DNA from: Phycisphaerae bacterium
GTDB lineage: Bacteria; Planctomycetota; Phycisphaerae; Phycisphaerales; UBA1924
NCBI GenBank assembly: GCA_022180725.1
Contig: BQMO01000015.1
Span: 43,053-107,052 of the forward strand
Direction: 5' to 3'
DNA length: 64,000 nucleotides
In this document: piece by piece, positions 17,770-25,338 of the stretch
Position numbering within the stretch: position 1 is the first letter of the stretch
Layout of the letters: each line of letters begins with the position of its first letter
Position numbers and translations under genes: made by a program
Notes under the pieces: model-generated
The model's input: only the letters and a program-made list of their open reading frames with translations
Told to the model about the DNA's origin: nothing
Databases searched by the model: none

Positions 17770-18261
17770 CTACCCCAACGCCGTTTCGATCTTTGACCGC
17801 ACACCCTGAATCTCAGCGATCGCCTTCAGAATCGCCTCACCCAGCGTCTTCTCGTCCCCCGTCGTTCTCAGTTTCGCCCGGACGTCCTTCAACGCCTTCA
17901 CCGTCTCGGTGATCGAGTCCACCGCGGCCCGGGCCGACTCCAACCTCAGCACCGCGGCGCTCTTCTTCAACTCGCCCACCGTGCCGCCCAGGGTCTTCAT
18001 GATCCGCGCCAACTCCTCGCGACGCGTCCGCAACGCCTCCACGGCGTCCTTCGTCACCGCGATGTCCAGGTCCATGATCGCCAGATCCGCCACCTGATCC
18101 AGGGCGTCGGCGTAGTCCGGGCTGCGGTCGATGAAGTCCGCCAGCGCATCCTGCGCCCGCTGAACCGCCGCACCCCCGCCCTGCCTCGCCGCGTGCGCCT
18201 CCCGCAGCAGCCGATCCAGTTCCTCGCCCCAGTCCGCCATCGTCTTGTTGTCACTCGGCAT
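17770..18261 (-). CDS. Hypothetical coiled-coil protein
   Basis: A 163-residue, all-helical, cytoplasmic-looking protein with no Cys and no signal. The Ala/Leu/Lys/Glu heptad-like pattern through about residues 75-160 suggests a coiled coil. ATG 18261 has AAGGAG 6 nt upstream. It follows the lipoprotein gene by only 4 bp, so both are one transcript. No family is recognised; a structural partner of the lipoprotein is the simplest guess. Confidence 0.65.
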   Translation of the reverse strand: MPSDNKTMADWGEELDRLLREAHAARQGGGAAVQRAQDALADFIDRSPDYADALDQVADLAIMDLDIAVTKDAVEALRTRREELARIMKTLGGTVGELKKSAAVLRLESARAAVDSITETVKALKDVRAKLRTTGDEKTLGEAILKAIAEIQGVRSKIETALG

Positions 18262-18265
18262 GGTG

Positions 18266-19312
18266 CTACTCCTTCGCGGCCTGCATCCGGTCCGCGATTC
18301 CCTTCACCTCCACGACAACCTCCATCAACCGCCGCGTGTTGATCGAGCCGCCCTCCCGAGCCGCCGCGACCAGCCCCGCGTGCGCGTCCATCCACGCGCA
18401 GATCGCTTCTTCCAACCCCGTGAACAGCCGCTCGGTGTCGGCGAGCGACGCCTTGACCGACGCCGCGCGCGACTCGACCGCCGCGAGGCGTGCCCGGGCC
18501 GCGTCGATCTGCTCCCGCACCGCCCGCAGGTCCGCCGCCGACGCGTTCGTCTCCACGTCCACGTCCTTATCCAGGGCATTCAGCATCTTCAGCAACGCCA
18601 ACTCCCGTGTCTCCAGACGCGTCAGGTGCTTCCGGTACTCCCGATACGGTTCCCCGCCCGCTTGCCGTGCCGCCGACTCCGTCGCGCGACGCTTGCCCGC
18701 GACCGTCGCGCGCAGGCTCTCCACGTCCGCCAGCAACAGTTCACCCGCCCGCTGCACGACCGGATCGGTCGCCTCCAGGGCCCGCCGCAGATCGCGCGTC
18801 GCCTTCATCCGGATCAACTCCCGCAGCGCCACCTTGCCCAGATCGACCGCGCCTCCCGCCACCGGCGACAGCGGCGAGGCCTGAAACACGCCCACCAGGT
18901 TCATCACCGAGGCCGCCAGCGCGTCCACGTTGCCCTGTGCGTTCGCCGACGCCTCGACAACGCCCGCCAGCGAGTCGGTGTAGTCCGTGAGCGCCCGCAT
19001 CAACTTCTCGCGATACACCGCCTCCTCGCGGATCGACTTCGCGAGAGCCATGTACTCATCGCGGCGCGCATGAAGATCAGCCGCCTTGGGGTGCGACGCG
19101 GGTACGTCGAGCAGACCCGCCATCCGCTCCTGAGCCGAGGCCGACGCCTCGAACCCCGCGGCCGCCGACTTCTCCATCGACAGCGTCGCCGTTGCGAATG
19201 GCCTGACGTCCGGCAGCGACCCGCACCCCGCGAGCCCCGCGACGATGGCCCACGCGATCACGCGACCCCAGCCAACCCGCGCCCCGCCCCTCAACGTCCG
19301 CGTGATGCTCAT
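18266..19312 (-). CDS. Hypothetical helical lipoprotein
   Basis: A 348-residue protein with a lipoprotein signal (VIAWAIVAGLAGC, lipobox LAGC) followed by a long, almost wholly helical, Ala/Glu/Arg-rich body with several predicted coiled-coil stretches (for example about 210-300). ATG 19312 is preceded by AAAGGAG. It is probably membrane-anchored and elongated. It forms a two-gene operon with the coiled-coil protein downstream. I do not recognise the family. Confidence 0.7.
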   Translation of the reverse strand: MSITRTLRGGARVGWGRVIAWAIVAGLAGCGSLPDVRPFATATLSMEKSAAAGFEASASAQERMAGLLDVPASHPKAADLHARRDEYMALAKSIREEAVYREKLMRALTDYTDSLAGVVEASANAQGNVDALAASVMNLVGVFQASPLSPVAGGAVDLGKVALRELIRMKATRDLRRALEATDPVVQRAGELLLADVESLRATVAGKRRATESAARQAGGEPYREYRKHLTRLETRELALLKMLNALDKDVDVETNASAADLRAVREQIDAARARLAAVESRAASVKASLADTERLFTGLEEAICAWMDAHAGLVAAAREGGSINTRRLMEVVVEVKGIADRMQAAKE

Positions 19313-19693
19313 GCAAGACTCCTTTCGTGACTCACCCTACCCGAGCCGCCCGACTACCGCCCGGCGTGTGACGCGGCGGCTCGATTTCCCACACGCCCGC
19401 GTGTGCTTCGGAGGCCCTGACCGTCATCACCCCGCCCGAGCGTACTTCTCAATGAGTGCGAGTCCAGCCTCTCTGGACACGCGGACACGATTCTGCGCGC
19501 CATCGTGTTCTTTGGCGGAGCCACTGTTCCGTGGACGGCGACGACGCCGGGCCGCGCGGCCAGCGTCCGATTACCTGCGAATCGGCGCTTCAGCGGTGTC
19601 GTTTGGGCCGGTTCCCGATCAGTTCGCGTGGCACGCCCCGCAATCGCGTGTATCGTTCAGCGTTCAGCCGCCCGTGGGGCCGGAGTCCGTGCC
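19313..19693. other. Intergenic region between divergent lipoprotein and PEP-CTERM genes
   Basis: About 380 bp with no supported gene. An open frame continues upstream of the PEP-CTERM gene from 19505, but its amino-acid content is arginine-rich and it would bury the signal peptide, so it is not accepted. Promoters for both flanking genes should be here; I could not pick a convincing box pair. Confidence 0.4.
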
Positions 19694-20281
19694 GTGAAGC
19701 CCATCCTGCTTGCCTCCGCCGTTCTGCTCGCGGCCACGCACGCCGCCCACGCCCAGATTCTCTGGAACGAGTTCACCCAGGGCGATCTCTCCGGCGATCG
19801 GTTTCACCCCACGCCCTTCAACCTCGCCGAAGGCTCCAATATTCTCTTCGGCGTCATGACCGGCGACGACGGCACGGGCACGATCGATCGCGACTATTTC
19901 AGCATCACGATCCCGCAAGGCCACGTCCTCGCCCGCATCGACCTGCTCCTCTACCTCTCCGACGACTTCGCCGCGTTCGCCGGCATCCAGCCCGGGCCGA
20001 TCTTCCCCAACGATCCCGACACCGTGCTCCCCGGCGACCTGCTCGGCTGGGTCGTCTTCGGCTTCGACCATGAAGGGCAGGACCTGCTCGCCGAAATGAG
20101 CCTCAACGGGCAGACCTTCACACCGCCCCTGCCCGCGGGCACGTACACCCTCTGGGCGCAGCAACTCGACAGTTTCACCGAGTGGACGCCCGACTTCGTC
20201 GTCGAACCTGTCCCCGCGCCGGCGACCCTCGCGCTCGCGGCCCTTGGCGTGATGGCGATGCGCCGCCGCCGTTCAACCTAG
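19694..20281 (+). CDS. PEP-CTERM-like exported protein
   Basis: The 195-residue protein starts at GTG 19694 with GGAG 8 nt upstream. It has an N-terminal signal peptide (PILLASAVLLAATHAAHA), a beta-rich body with many aromatic and Asp residues, and a C-terminal sorting signal: VPAPATLALAALGVMAMRRRRST, that is a short Pro motif, a transmembrane segment and an Arg cluster. Planctomycetes use such tails for exosortase-dependent surface sorting. The Pro motif is PAPAT rather than PEP. Its stop overlaps the stop of the convergent homogentisate dioxygenase gene (CTAG at 20278-20281). Confidence 0.75.
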   Translation: MKPILLASAVLLAATHAAHAQILWNEFTQGDLSGDRFHPTPFNLAEGSNILFGVMTGDDGTGTIDRDYFSITIPQGHVLARIDLLLYLSDDFAAFAGIQPGPIFPNDPDTVLPGDLLGWVVFGFDHEGQDLLAEMSLNGQTFTPPLPAGTYTLWAQQLDSFTEWTPDFVVEPVPAPATLALAALGVMAMRRRRST

Positions 20282-21717
20282 CGCTTCTTCTTGACGCTTT
20301 TCGCGCTCTTCGCGATCGGCTTCTTGCCCGTCGCGCCGTTCCCCTCAGTAGTGCCGCCACCCGCGACCGGCGTCGGGCCCCACACGTTCGCCTCCGCCGC
20401 CGCGTGCGCCGCGATCATCGGCATCTGCTTGCCCGGCGACTGCATCGCCGCCACCCCGTTGAGTTTCACCTGCCCCGCGGTCAGCCCGGGGAAGTGCTCC
20501 CCCTGCCAACTCGCCGGGTACTTGGAATCGTCGAGGTCCAAGGCCGCCTGCGTCGGCAGCAGCGGGCGGAACGTGTCGCACATCACCGCCAGCTCCGCCG
20601 TGTACGTCGCGTGCAGCGAGGCCTCGATCGTTCCCGGGTGCGGCCCGTGCGGAATCCCCTGCGGATGGGCCGTGAGCGACCCCACCTCGATCCCCTTGCG
20701 GCTGCCGAAGTTCCCCTCGACGTAGTACAGCACCTCGTCGCTGTCGAGGTTGCTGTGGTTGTACGGCACCTTGATCGCCTGCGGGTGATAGTCGAGCATC
20801 CGCGGGCAGAACGAGCAGATCACGAAGTTGTGCGCTTCGAATGTCTGATGAATAGGCGGGGGCATGTGCAGCTTCCCCGTGATCGGCGAGAAGTCGTCGA
20901 TGTTGAAGATGAACGGGTAGTAGCACCCGTCCCACCCCACGATGTCCAGCGGGTGGTAGTGGTACGTGTACGAGTGCACCAGGTCCCGCGCCTTGATCCG
21001 CACCTCGTATTCGCCGCGCTGATCCCACGTCATCGGGAACTCGGGCAGTTTCAGGTCCCGCTCGCAGTACGGCGCGTGCTCCAGGTACTGCCCGTGCATC
21101 TTGCTCACGTACCGAGGCGGCGGGCCGATGTGGCTCCCGTTCACCGTCTCGATCAGCAGCACCTTCCCGTACGGCATCGTCTCCACGGGCGGGCCGCCGT
21201 CGGCGGGCTTGCCGTCTCGCCCGTTCACCCGCTCGTCCCAGATGATCGTGTAGATCACGCCCTTGGGGATCACGAGGTAGTCCTTCGGACCGAACTTCAG
21301 CGTCCCCAGCATCGTGTGGCACACGCCCGAGCCGAAGTGGATGAACAGGCACTCGTCCCCCTGCCCGTTCTTGTAGTGGTATGACATCTGCTCCGCGGGG
21401 TTGCACACCGCCATCTCGCAGTCACCATTGCCGAACAGCACCACCCGCCCGGTTACAAAGTCCCCGTTCGGCGGCATCGGCGCCGAACGCACGTGCCGCA
21501 TCCGCATCACGTCGGTCTCGACATACTCCACCTTCGTCGAGTACAGCGGCTTCCACCCGTACACCTGCGTCGGCGGATGGATGTGGTACATCGTCGTCGT
21601 CGGGCCGACGAACCCCTCCGTCCCGAACACCTCTTCCGAGTACAGACACCCATCCGGGCGGCGGAACTGCACGTGACGCTTCTGGGGGAGTTGACCCAGG
21701 CGGTGGTAGTACGGCAT
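20278..21717 (-). CDS. hmgA: Homogentisate 1,2-dioxygenase
   Basis: The 479-residue protein opens the aromatic ring of homogentisate to maleylacetoacetate in tyrosine/phenylalanine breakdown. Recognisable are MPYYHRLGQLPQKRHVQF at the start, the cupin iron-site region HPQGIPHGPHPGTIEAS with its His residues, and YVEGNFGSRKGIEVGS. The start ATG 21717 has AAGGAGG just upstream, inside a 12-bp palindrome. The C-terminal 25 residues are a Lys-rich tail not usual for the family. No fumarylacetoacetase or maleylacetoacetate isomerase is nearby. It is divergent from a halogenase-like flavoprotein and a Rieske protein, so a dedicated aromatic-compound locus is possible. Confidence 0.88.
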   Translation of the reverse strand: MPYYHRLGQLPQKRHVQFRRPDGCLYSEEVFGTEGFVGPTTTMYHIHPPTQVYGWKPLYSTKVEYVETDVMRMRHVRSAPMPPNGDFVTGRVVLFGNGDCEMAVCNPAEQMSYHYKNGQGDECLFIHFGSGVCHTMLGTLKFGPKDYLVIPKGVIYTIIWDERVNGRDGKPADGGPPVETMPYGKVLLIETVNGSHIGPPPRYVSKMHGQYLEHAPYCERDLKLPEFPMTWDQRGEYEVRIKARDLVHSYTYHYHPLDIVGWDGCYYPFIFNIDDFSPITGKLHMPPPIHQTFEAHNFVICSFCPRMLDYHPQAIKVPYNHSNLDSDEVLYYVEGNFGSRKGIEVGSLTAHPQGIPHGPHPGTIEASLHATYTAELAVMCDTFRPLLPTQAALDLDDSKYPASWQGEHFPGLTAGQVKLNGVAAMQSPGKQMPMIAAHAAAEANVWGPTPVAGGGTTEGNGATGKKPIAKSAKSVKKKR

Positions 21718-21725
21718 GACAACCT

Positions 21726-21737
21726 CCTTCGCGAAGG
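21726..21737. promoter_or_regulatory. Perfect 12-bp palindrome over the hmgA ribosome-binding site
   Basis: CCTTCGCGAAGG reads the same on both strands and overlaps the AAGGAGG Shine-Dalgarno of hmgA. It could be an operator or an RNA hairpin controlling translation. It lies in the 100-bp divergent region shared with the flavoprotein gene. Confidence 0.35.
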
Positions 21738-21818
21738 ATCGTAGCGGGGCAGGGCTTGACGCATGCCGTACACTCCCCGACGGGCGAGCCTTGCCCAAGT
21801 TTCACGGGGGACGGTTAC

Positions 21819-23588
21819 ATGTCAAACCTGAACGGTCACTTTGACGTGATCATCATCGGCGGCGGCCCGGGCGGGTCGACCACCGGCGCCCTTCTCCGAA
21901 AATACAACCCCAACCTCCGCGTGCTCATCCTCGAACGCGAAACCTTCCCGCGCGACCACATCGGGGAGAGCCAACTCCCCCCCATCGGCCGCGTGCTCCA
22001 CGAGATGGGCGTCTGGGACAAGATCGAACGCCACGGCTTCCCCATCAAACTCGGCGCCACCTATACCTGGGGCAAGACGATTTCACCCTGGACCTTCGGC
22101 TTTATTCCCGACCGGGAGATCCCCGATTCGTACAGCCGCCCCGGAACCTTCGAGGGCTGGCGTCAGCGTGTGTCCTTCCAGGTCGACCGCTCCATCTACG
22201 ACACCATTCTCCTCGACCACGCCAAGGAACTGGGCTGCGACGTGCGTCAGGCCGCCAAGGTCAAGTCGATCACCCATGACAGGACCAAGGCCGGCAAGCG
22301 CGTCACGGGCGTCGAACTCGAGAGCGGCGAGAAGTTCACCGCCCGCTACTACGTCGATGCCTCCGGCAACGCCGCGGTCATGCGCCGCGCCCTGGGCATC
22401 AAGGTCGACGCGCCGACCCTCCTCCGCAACGTCGCCTTCTGGGACTACTGGTCGGCCCCGGGCATGAACAAGGCCATCCTCGAAAAGAAAGCCGTCCGCA
22501 TCCAGATCCGCAGCCTCCCCTACGGCTGGGTATGGTACATCGCCCTCTCCGACGACCGCACCAGCGTCGGCCTCGTCTGCAATGCCGAGTGGTACAAAAC
22601 CTGCGGCAAGCGCCCCGACGATCTACTCATGGAAAGCCTCCGCAGCGAGGCGACCGTTTGGAACCTCATCAAGGATGCCACCCGCAAGGGCAAGCTCGAA
22701 TCCACCACCGACTGGTCGTACGTCGCCGACGAGACCTGCGGCGAAAACTGGTTCCTGGTCGGCGAGTGCCTCGGCTTCGCCGACCCCATCCTCTCCGCGG
22801 GCCTCACCCTGACCCATACCTGCGCTCAGCACGCCGCCAGCACCATTCTGGAACTCGACCACGGGGAGGAAGACGCCGCCTGGCTCCGCCGAGAATACAA
22901 CAACACCCAGCGACGCCGCGTCATCCAGCACATGAAGTTCGCCGAGTACTGGTACACCGGCAACGGACAGTTCTCCGCCGTTCGTGAGAACTGCGCCGCC
23001 ATCGCCAAAGAAGCGGGCCTCACCATGTCCCCTGAAGAGGCCTTCCGCTGGCTGAGCCACGGCGGGATCGACGACCACGTCGGCCAGTTCGCCATCGGCG
23101 GGTTGGGGCTTTCCGGCGTCAAGTCCGTCCAGATGCGGCTTTCCCACGATCACGCCGGCGACGTCACCTACACCATCGACGGCGCCACCGACCTCGTGCT
23201 CAACCTCCGCGGCGCCACCCGCACCGACATGGCCCACCCCGAGAATGGCCGGGTCATCCGCCTGCCCATTCTCGAGCGAGGGAAGTCCCGCGTCCCACTC
23301 ACCGGGACCTACGCCGCCGTCGTCGAGGTCCTCAAGCGAGCCTCCACCGTTGATATGGTGCTCGCCGGCCTCCAGGAGTACGCCCGGCGTCACTTCGCCA
23401 CCGCCATGGACGCCCGAGGCTTCCTCTCCAGTTGCACCCAAAGCATGGAAGCACTCGCCTCGCAAGGGTGGATCGAAGTCCGCCGACGCCCCAACGCCCC
23501 GGCCATCTCCCTCAAGACCCCCGAAGAAGGCGAGATCGTCTACTCCGAAGAGAAAGGCCCCACCCGCGTCGATCGGGGGCTGATCTGA
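21819..23588 (+). CDS. FAD-dependent halogenase-like monooxygenase
   Basis: The 589-residue protein has the FAD Rossmann site VIIIGGGPGGSTTGALLRK at about 10-28, then HIGESQLPP, a motif shared by flavin-dependent halogenases. The halogenase signature WxWxIP appears as GWVWYIAL near 236-243, with Ala in place of Pro. ECLGFADPILSAG is the second FAD motif. The C-terminal 100 residues form an extra helical, winged-helix-like part (VDMVLAGLQEYARRHF). Members hydroxylate or halogenate aromatic substrates, or reduce isoprenoid double bonds (geranylgeranyl reductase relatives). The following Rieske gene overlaps its stop, implying joint function. Substrate unknown. Confidence 0.8.
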   Translation: MSNLNGHFDVIIIGGGPGGSTTGALLRKYNPNLRVLILERETFPRDHIGESQLPPIGRVLHEMGVWDKIERHGFPIKLGATYTWGKTISPWTFGFIPDREIPDSYSRPGTFEGWRQRVSFQVDRSIYDTILLDHAKELGCDVRQAAKVKSITHDRTKAGKRVTGVELESGEKFTARYYVDASGNAAVMRRALGIKVDAPTLLRNVAFWDYWSAPGMNKAILEKKAVRIQIRSLPYGWVWYIALSDDRTSVGLVCNAEWYKTCGKRPDDLLMESLRSEATVWNLIKDATRKGKLESTTDWSYVADETCGENWFLVGECLGFADPILSAGLTLTHTCAQHAASTILELDHGEEDAAWLRREYNNTQRRRVIQHMKFAEYWYTGNGQFSAVRENCAAIAKEAGLTMSPEEAFRWLSHGGIDDHVGQFAIGGLGLSGVKSVQMRLSHDHAGDVTYTIDGATDLVLNLRGATRTDMAHPENGRVIRLPILERGKSRVPLTGTYAAVVEVLKRASTVDMVLAGLQEYARRHFATAMDARGFLSSCTQSMEALASQGWIEVRRRPNAPAISLKTPEEGEIVYSEEKGPTRVDRGLI

Positions 23589-24694
23589 CTTCCACTGCGT
23601 TTCATATCGACCCCGACATTGCCAAGGCGCACACGCCCCCCGGCTCGCTCTACACCGACCCTGCCGGATTCGGTGCCGCACGCGACCGTGTCTTCGCCCG
23701 TTCCTGGCAGTTCGTCGGCGACACCGACGAGGTGCGTGTGCCGGGGCAGGTCAAGCCCTTCACGCTGCTGGAGGGGTGCCTCGACGAACCGCTGCTCCTG
23801 ACGCGGGACTTCGACGATCAGATTCACTGCATGTCGAATGTCTGCACGCACCGCGGGACGATCCTCTGCGAGAAGGGCCGCGGCGAGGGCGGCGGGCACG
23901 AACGCACCCTGACCTGCCGGTACCACGGCCGACGCTTCGGTCTGGACGGCGCGTTCAAGTTCATGCCCGAGTTCAAGGGTGTCGAGGGCTTTCCGTGCGA
24001 GAAGGACAACCTGGCGAAGGTGCCTTGGGGGCAGTGGGGGAAGTGGCTCTTCGCGTCGCTCGCGCCGTGTGCGCCGCTCGACGACGTGCTTGCGCCGGTA
24101 CGAGCGCGGATGTCATGGCTGCCGCTGGATCGGTTTGTGTACGACGCGTCGCGCTCGCGGGACTATCTGGTGCGGGCGAACTGGGCGTTGTACTGCGACA
24201 ACTACCTCGAAGGGTTTCACATCCCGTACGTTCACGCCGGGCTGAACGAGGTGCTCGACTACGGCGCGTACGCGGCGGAACTCTTCCCGTGGTGCAACCT
24301 GCAACTGGGCATCGCCAAGGGTGGTGAGCATTGCTTTGAACTGCCTCGCTCATCGCCGGACTTCGGGAAGAATGTCGCGGCGTACTACTGGTGGGTCTTC
24401 CCGAACCTCATGCTGAACTTCTACCCGTGGGGGCTGTCGGTGAACGTGGTGAAGCCGCTGGGGGTGGGTTCCACGCGGGTGAGTTTCATTTCGTACGTGA
24501 TGGACGCGACAAAACTCGACGCGGGCGCGGGGAGCGGCCTGGATAGGGTCGAGCGAGAGGACGAGGCGGTGGTCGAGGCCGTGCAGAAGGGGCTGCGGTC
24601 GCGGCTGTATGACCGCGGACGCTACTCGCCGACGCGGGAGCAGGGTGTGCACCACTTTCATCGGCTGCTGGCCGCCGCCCTCGCGGGATCATGA
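23585..24694 (+). CDS. Rieske [2Fe-2S] aromatic ring-hydroxylating oxygenase, alpha subunit type
   Basis: About 370 residues. The Rieske cluster ligands are C87-x-H89 and C111-x2-H114, and the mononuclear iron site is NYLEGFHIPYVH (His212, His217). This is the layout of ring-hydroxylating dioxygenase alpha subunits and relatives. Start: no ATG, GTG or TTG lies near the expected N-terminus. A CTG at 23585 overlaps the upstream TGA stop (CTGA) and has GGGGG about 7-12 nt ahead, so coupled initiation at CTG is proposed. Codons change abruptly from C-ending to G-ending here compared with the upstream gene, hinting at a different origin. The last 6 bp overlap the convergent gmhA gene. No ferredoxin or reductase partner is in the window. 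Confidence 0.85.
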   Translation: MTSTAFHIDPDIAKAHTPPGSLYTDPAGFGAARDRVFARSWQFVGDTDEVRVPGQVKPFTLLEGCLDEPLLLTRDFDDQIHCMSNVCTHRGTILCEKGRGEGGGHERTLTCRYHGRRFGLDGAFKFMPEFKGVEGFPCEKDNLAKVPWGQWGKWLFASLAPCAPLDDVLAPVRARMSWLPLDRFVYDASRSRDYLVRANWALYCDNYLEGFHIPYVHAGLNEVLDYGAYAAELFPWCNLQLGIAKGGEHCFELPRSSPDFGKNVAAYYWWVFPNLMLNFYPWGLSVNVVKPLGVGSTRVSFISYVMDATKLDAGAGSGLDRVEREDEAVVEAVQKGLRSRLYDRGRYSPTREQGVHHFHRLLAAALAGS

Positions 24695-25264
24695 CGGCAG
24701 CCGGACTTCGATCCCCTCGACCCAGGCGTGCAGGATCAGCATGTGCAGTTCCTGAATGCGGTCGCTGGTCTCGCCGGGGACGACGATCTCGTGCGTGCAA
24801 CGGCCTCGCATCACGCCGCCGCCTTTGCCCAGCAACGAGATCGTGGTGAGGCCGACGGCTTTGCCCGCGTCAGCCGCACGCAGGATGTTGGGCGAGTTGC
24901 CGCTGGTAGAAAGCAGAATCAGGCAGTCGCCCTTTCTGCCCAAGGCCTCGACCCATCGCGAGAACACAAACTCAAAGCCGTAGTCGTTGGCCGTGCAGGT
25001 AATATGCCCCGCATCGGCGCAGGCGATGGCCGCGAGGGGGCGTCGGTCGTTGCGGAAGCGGCCGGTGAGTTCCTCCGCGAAGTGCGCGGCGTCGCACAGC
25101 GAGCCGCCATTGCCGCACGCGAGCACCTTGCCCCCGGCACGCAGGCACTCGGCGAGCACGCCCGCACACCGATCAACCGTCGCGATTGCTTCGGCATCGC
25201 TCTGGAAAGCGTCCAGCACACGCGCGGCATCTGCAAAGCAACGACGGAGCGATTCGGGCGGCAT
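24689..25264 (-). CDS. gmhA: Sedoheptulose-7-phosphate isomerase-like SIS protein
   Basis: The 191-residue protein is of normal GmhA length. SIS-domain motifs are KVLACGNGGSLCDAAHFAEE, with GRFRNDRRPL after it, and LILLSTSGNSPN for phosphosugar binding. GmhA converts sedoheptulose-7-phosphate to D-glycero-D-manno-heptose-7-phosphate for heptose synthesis in the outer membrane or other glycans. ATG 25264 is chosen because an N-terminus of MPPESLRRCF fits the family; the longer frame adds low-complexity sequence. No other heptose gene is adjacent. Confidence 0.8.
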   Translation of the reverse strand: MPPESLRRCFADAARVLDAFQSDAEAIATVDRCAGVLAECLRAGGKVLACGNGGSLCDAAHFAEELTGRFRNDRRPLAAIACADAGHITCTANDYGFEFVFSRWVEALGRKGDCLILLSTSGNSPNILRAADAGKAVGLTTISLLGKGGGVMRGRCTHEIVVPGETSDRIQELHMLILHAWVEGIEVRLPS

Positions 25265-25338
25265 CCATGTAGAGTATCGACCTCTCGCCCCCGGCGAAAT
25301 CCGCGCCGCCGCGCAACTCCCGACGCGTACGCTTCTCC

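Noticed and set aside
21756..21774. TTGACG and TACACT upstream of the flavoprotein gene as a promoter.
   Set aside because: The two boxes are only 7 bp apart, far from the 16-18 bp needed.
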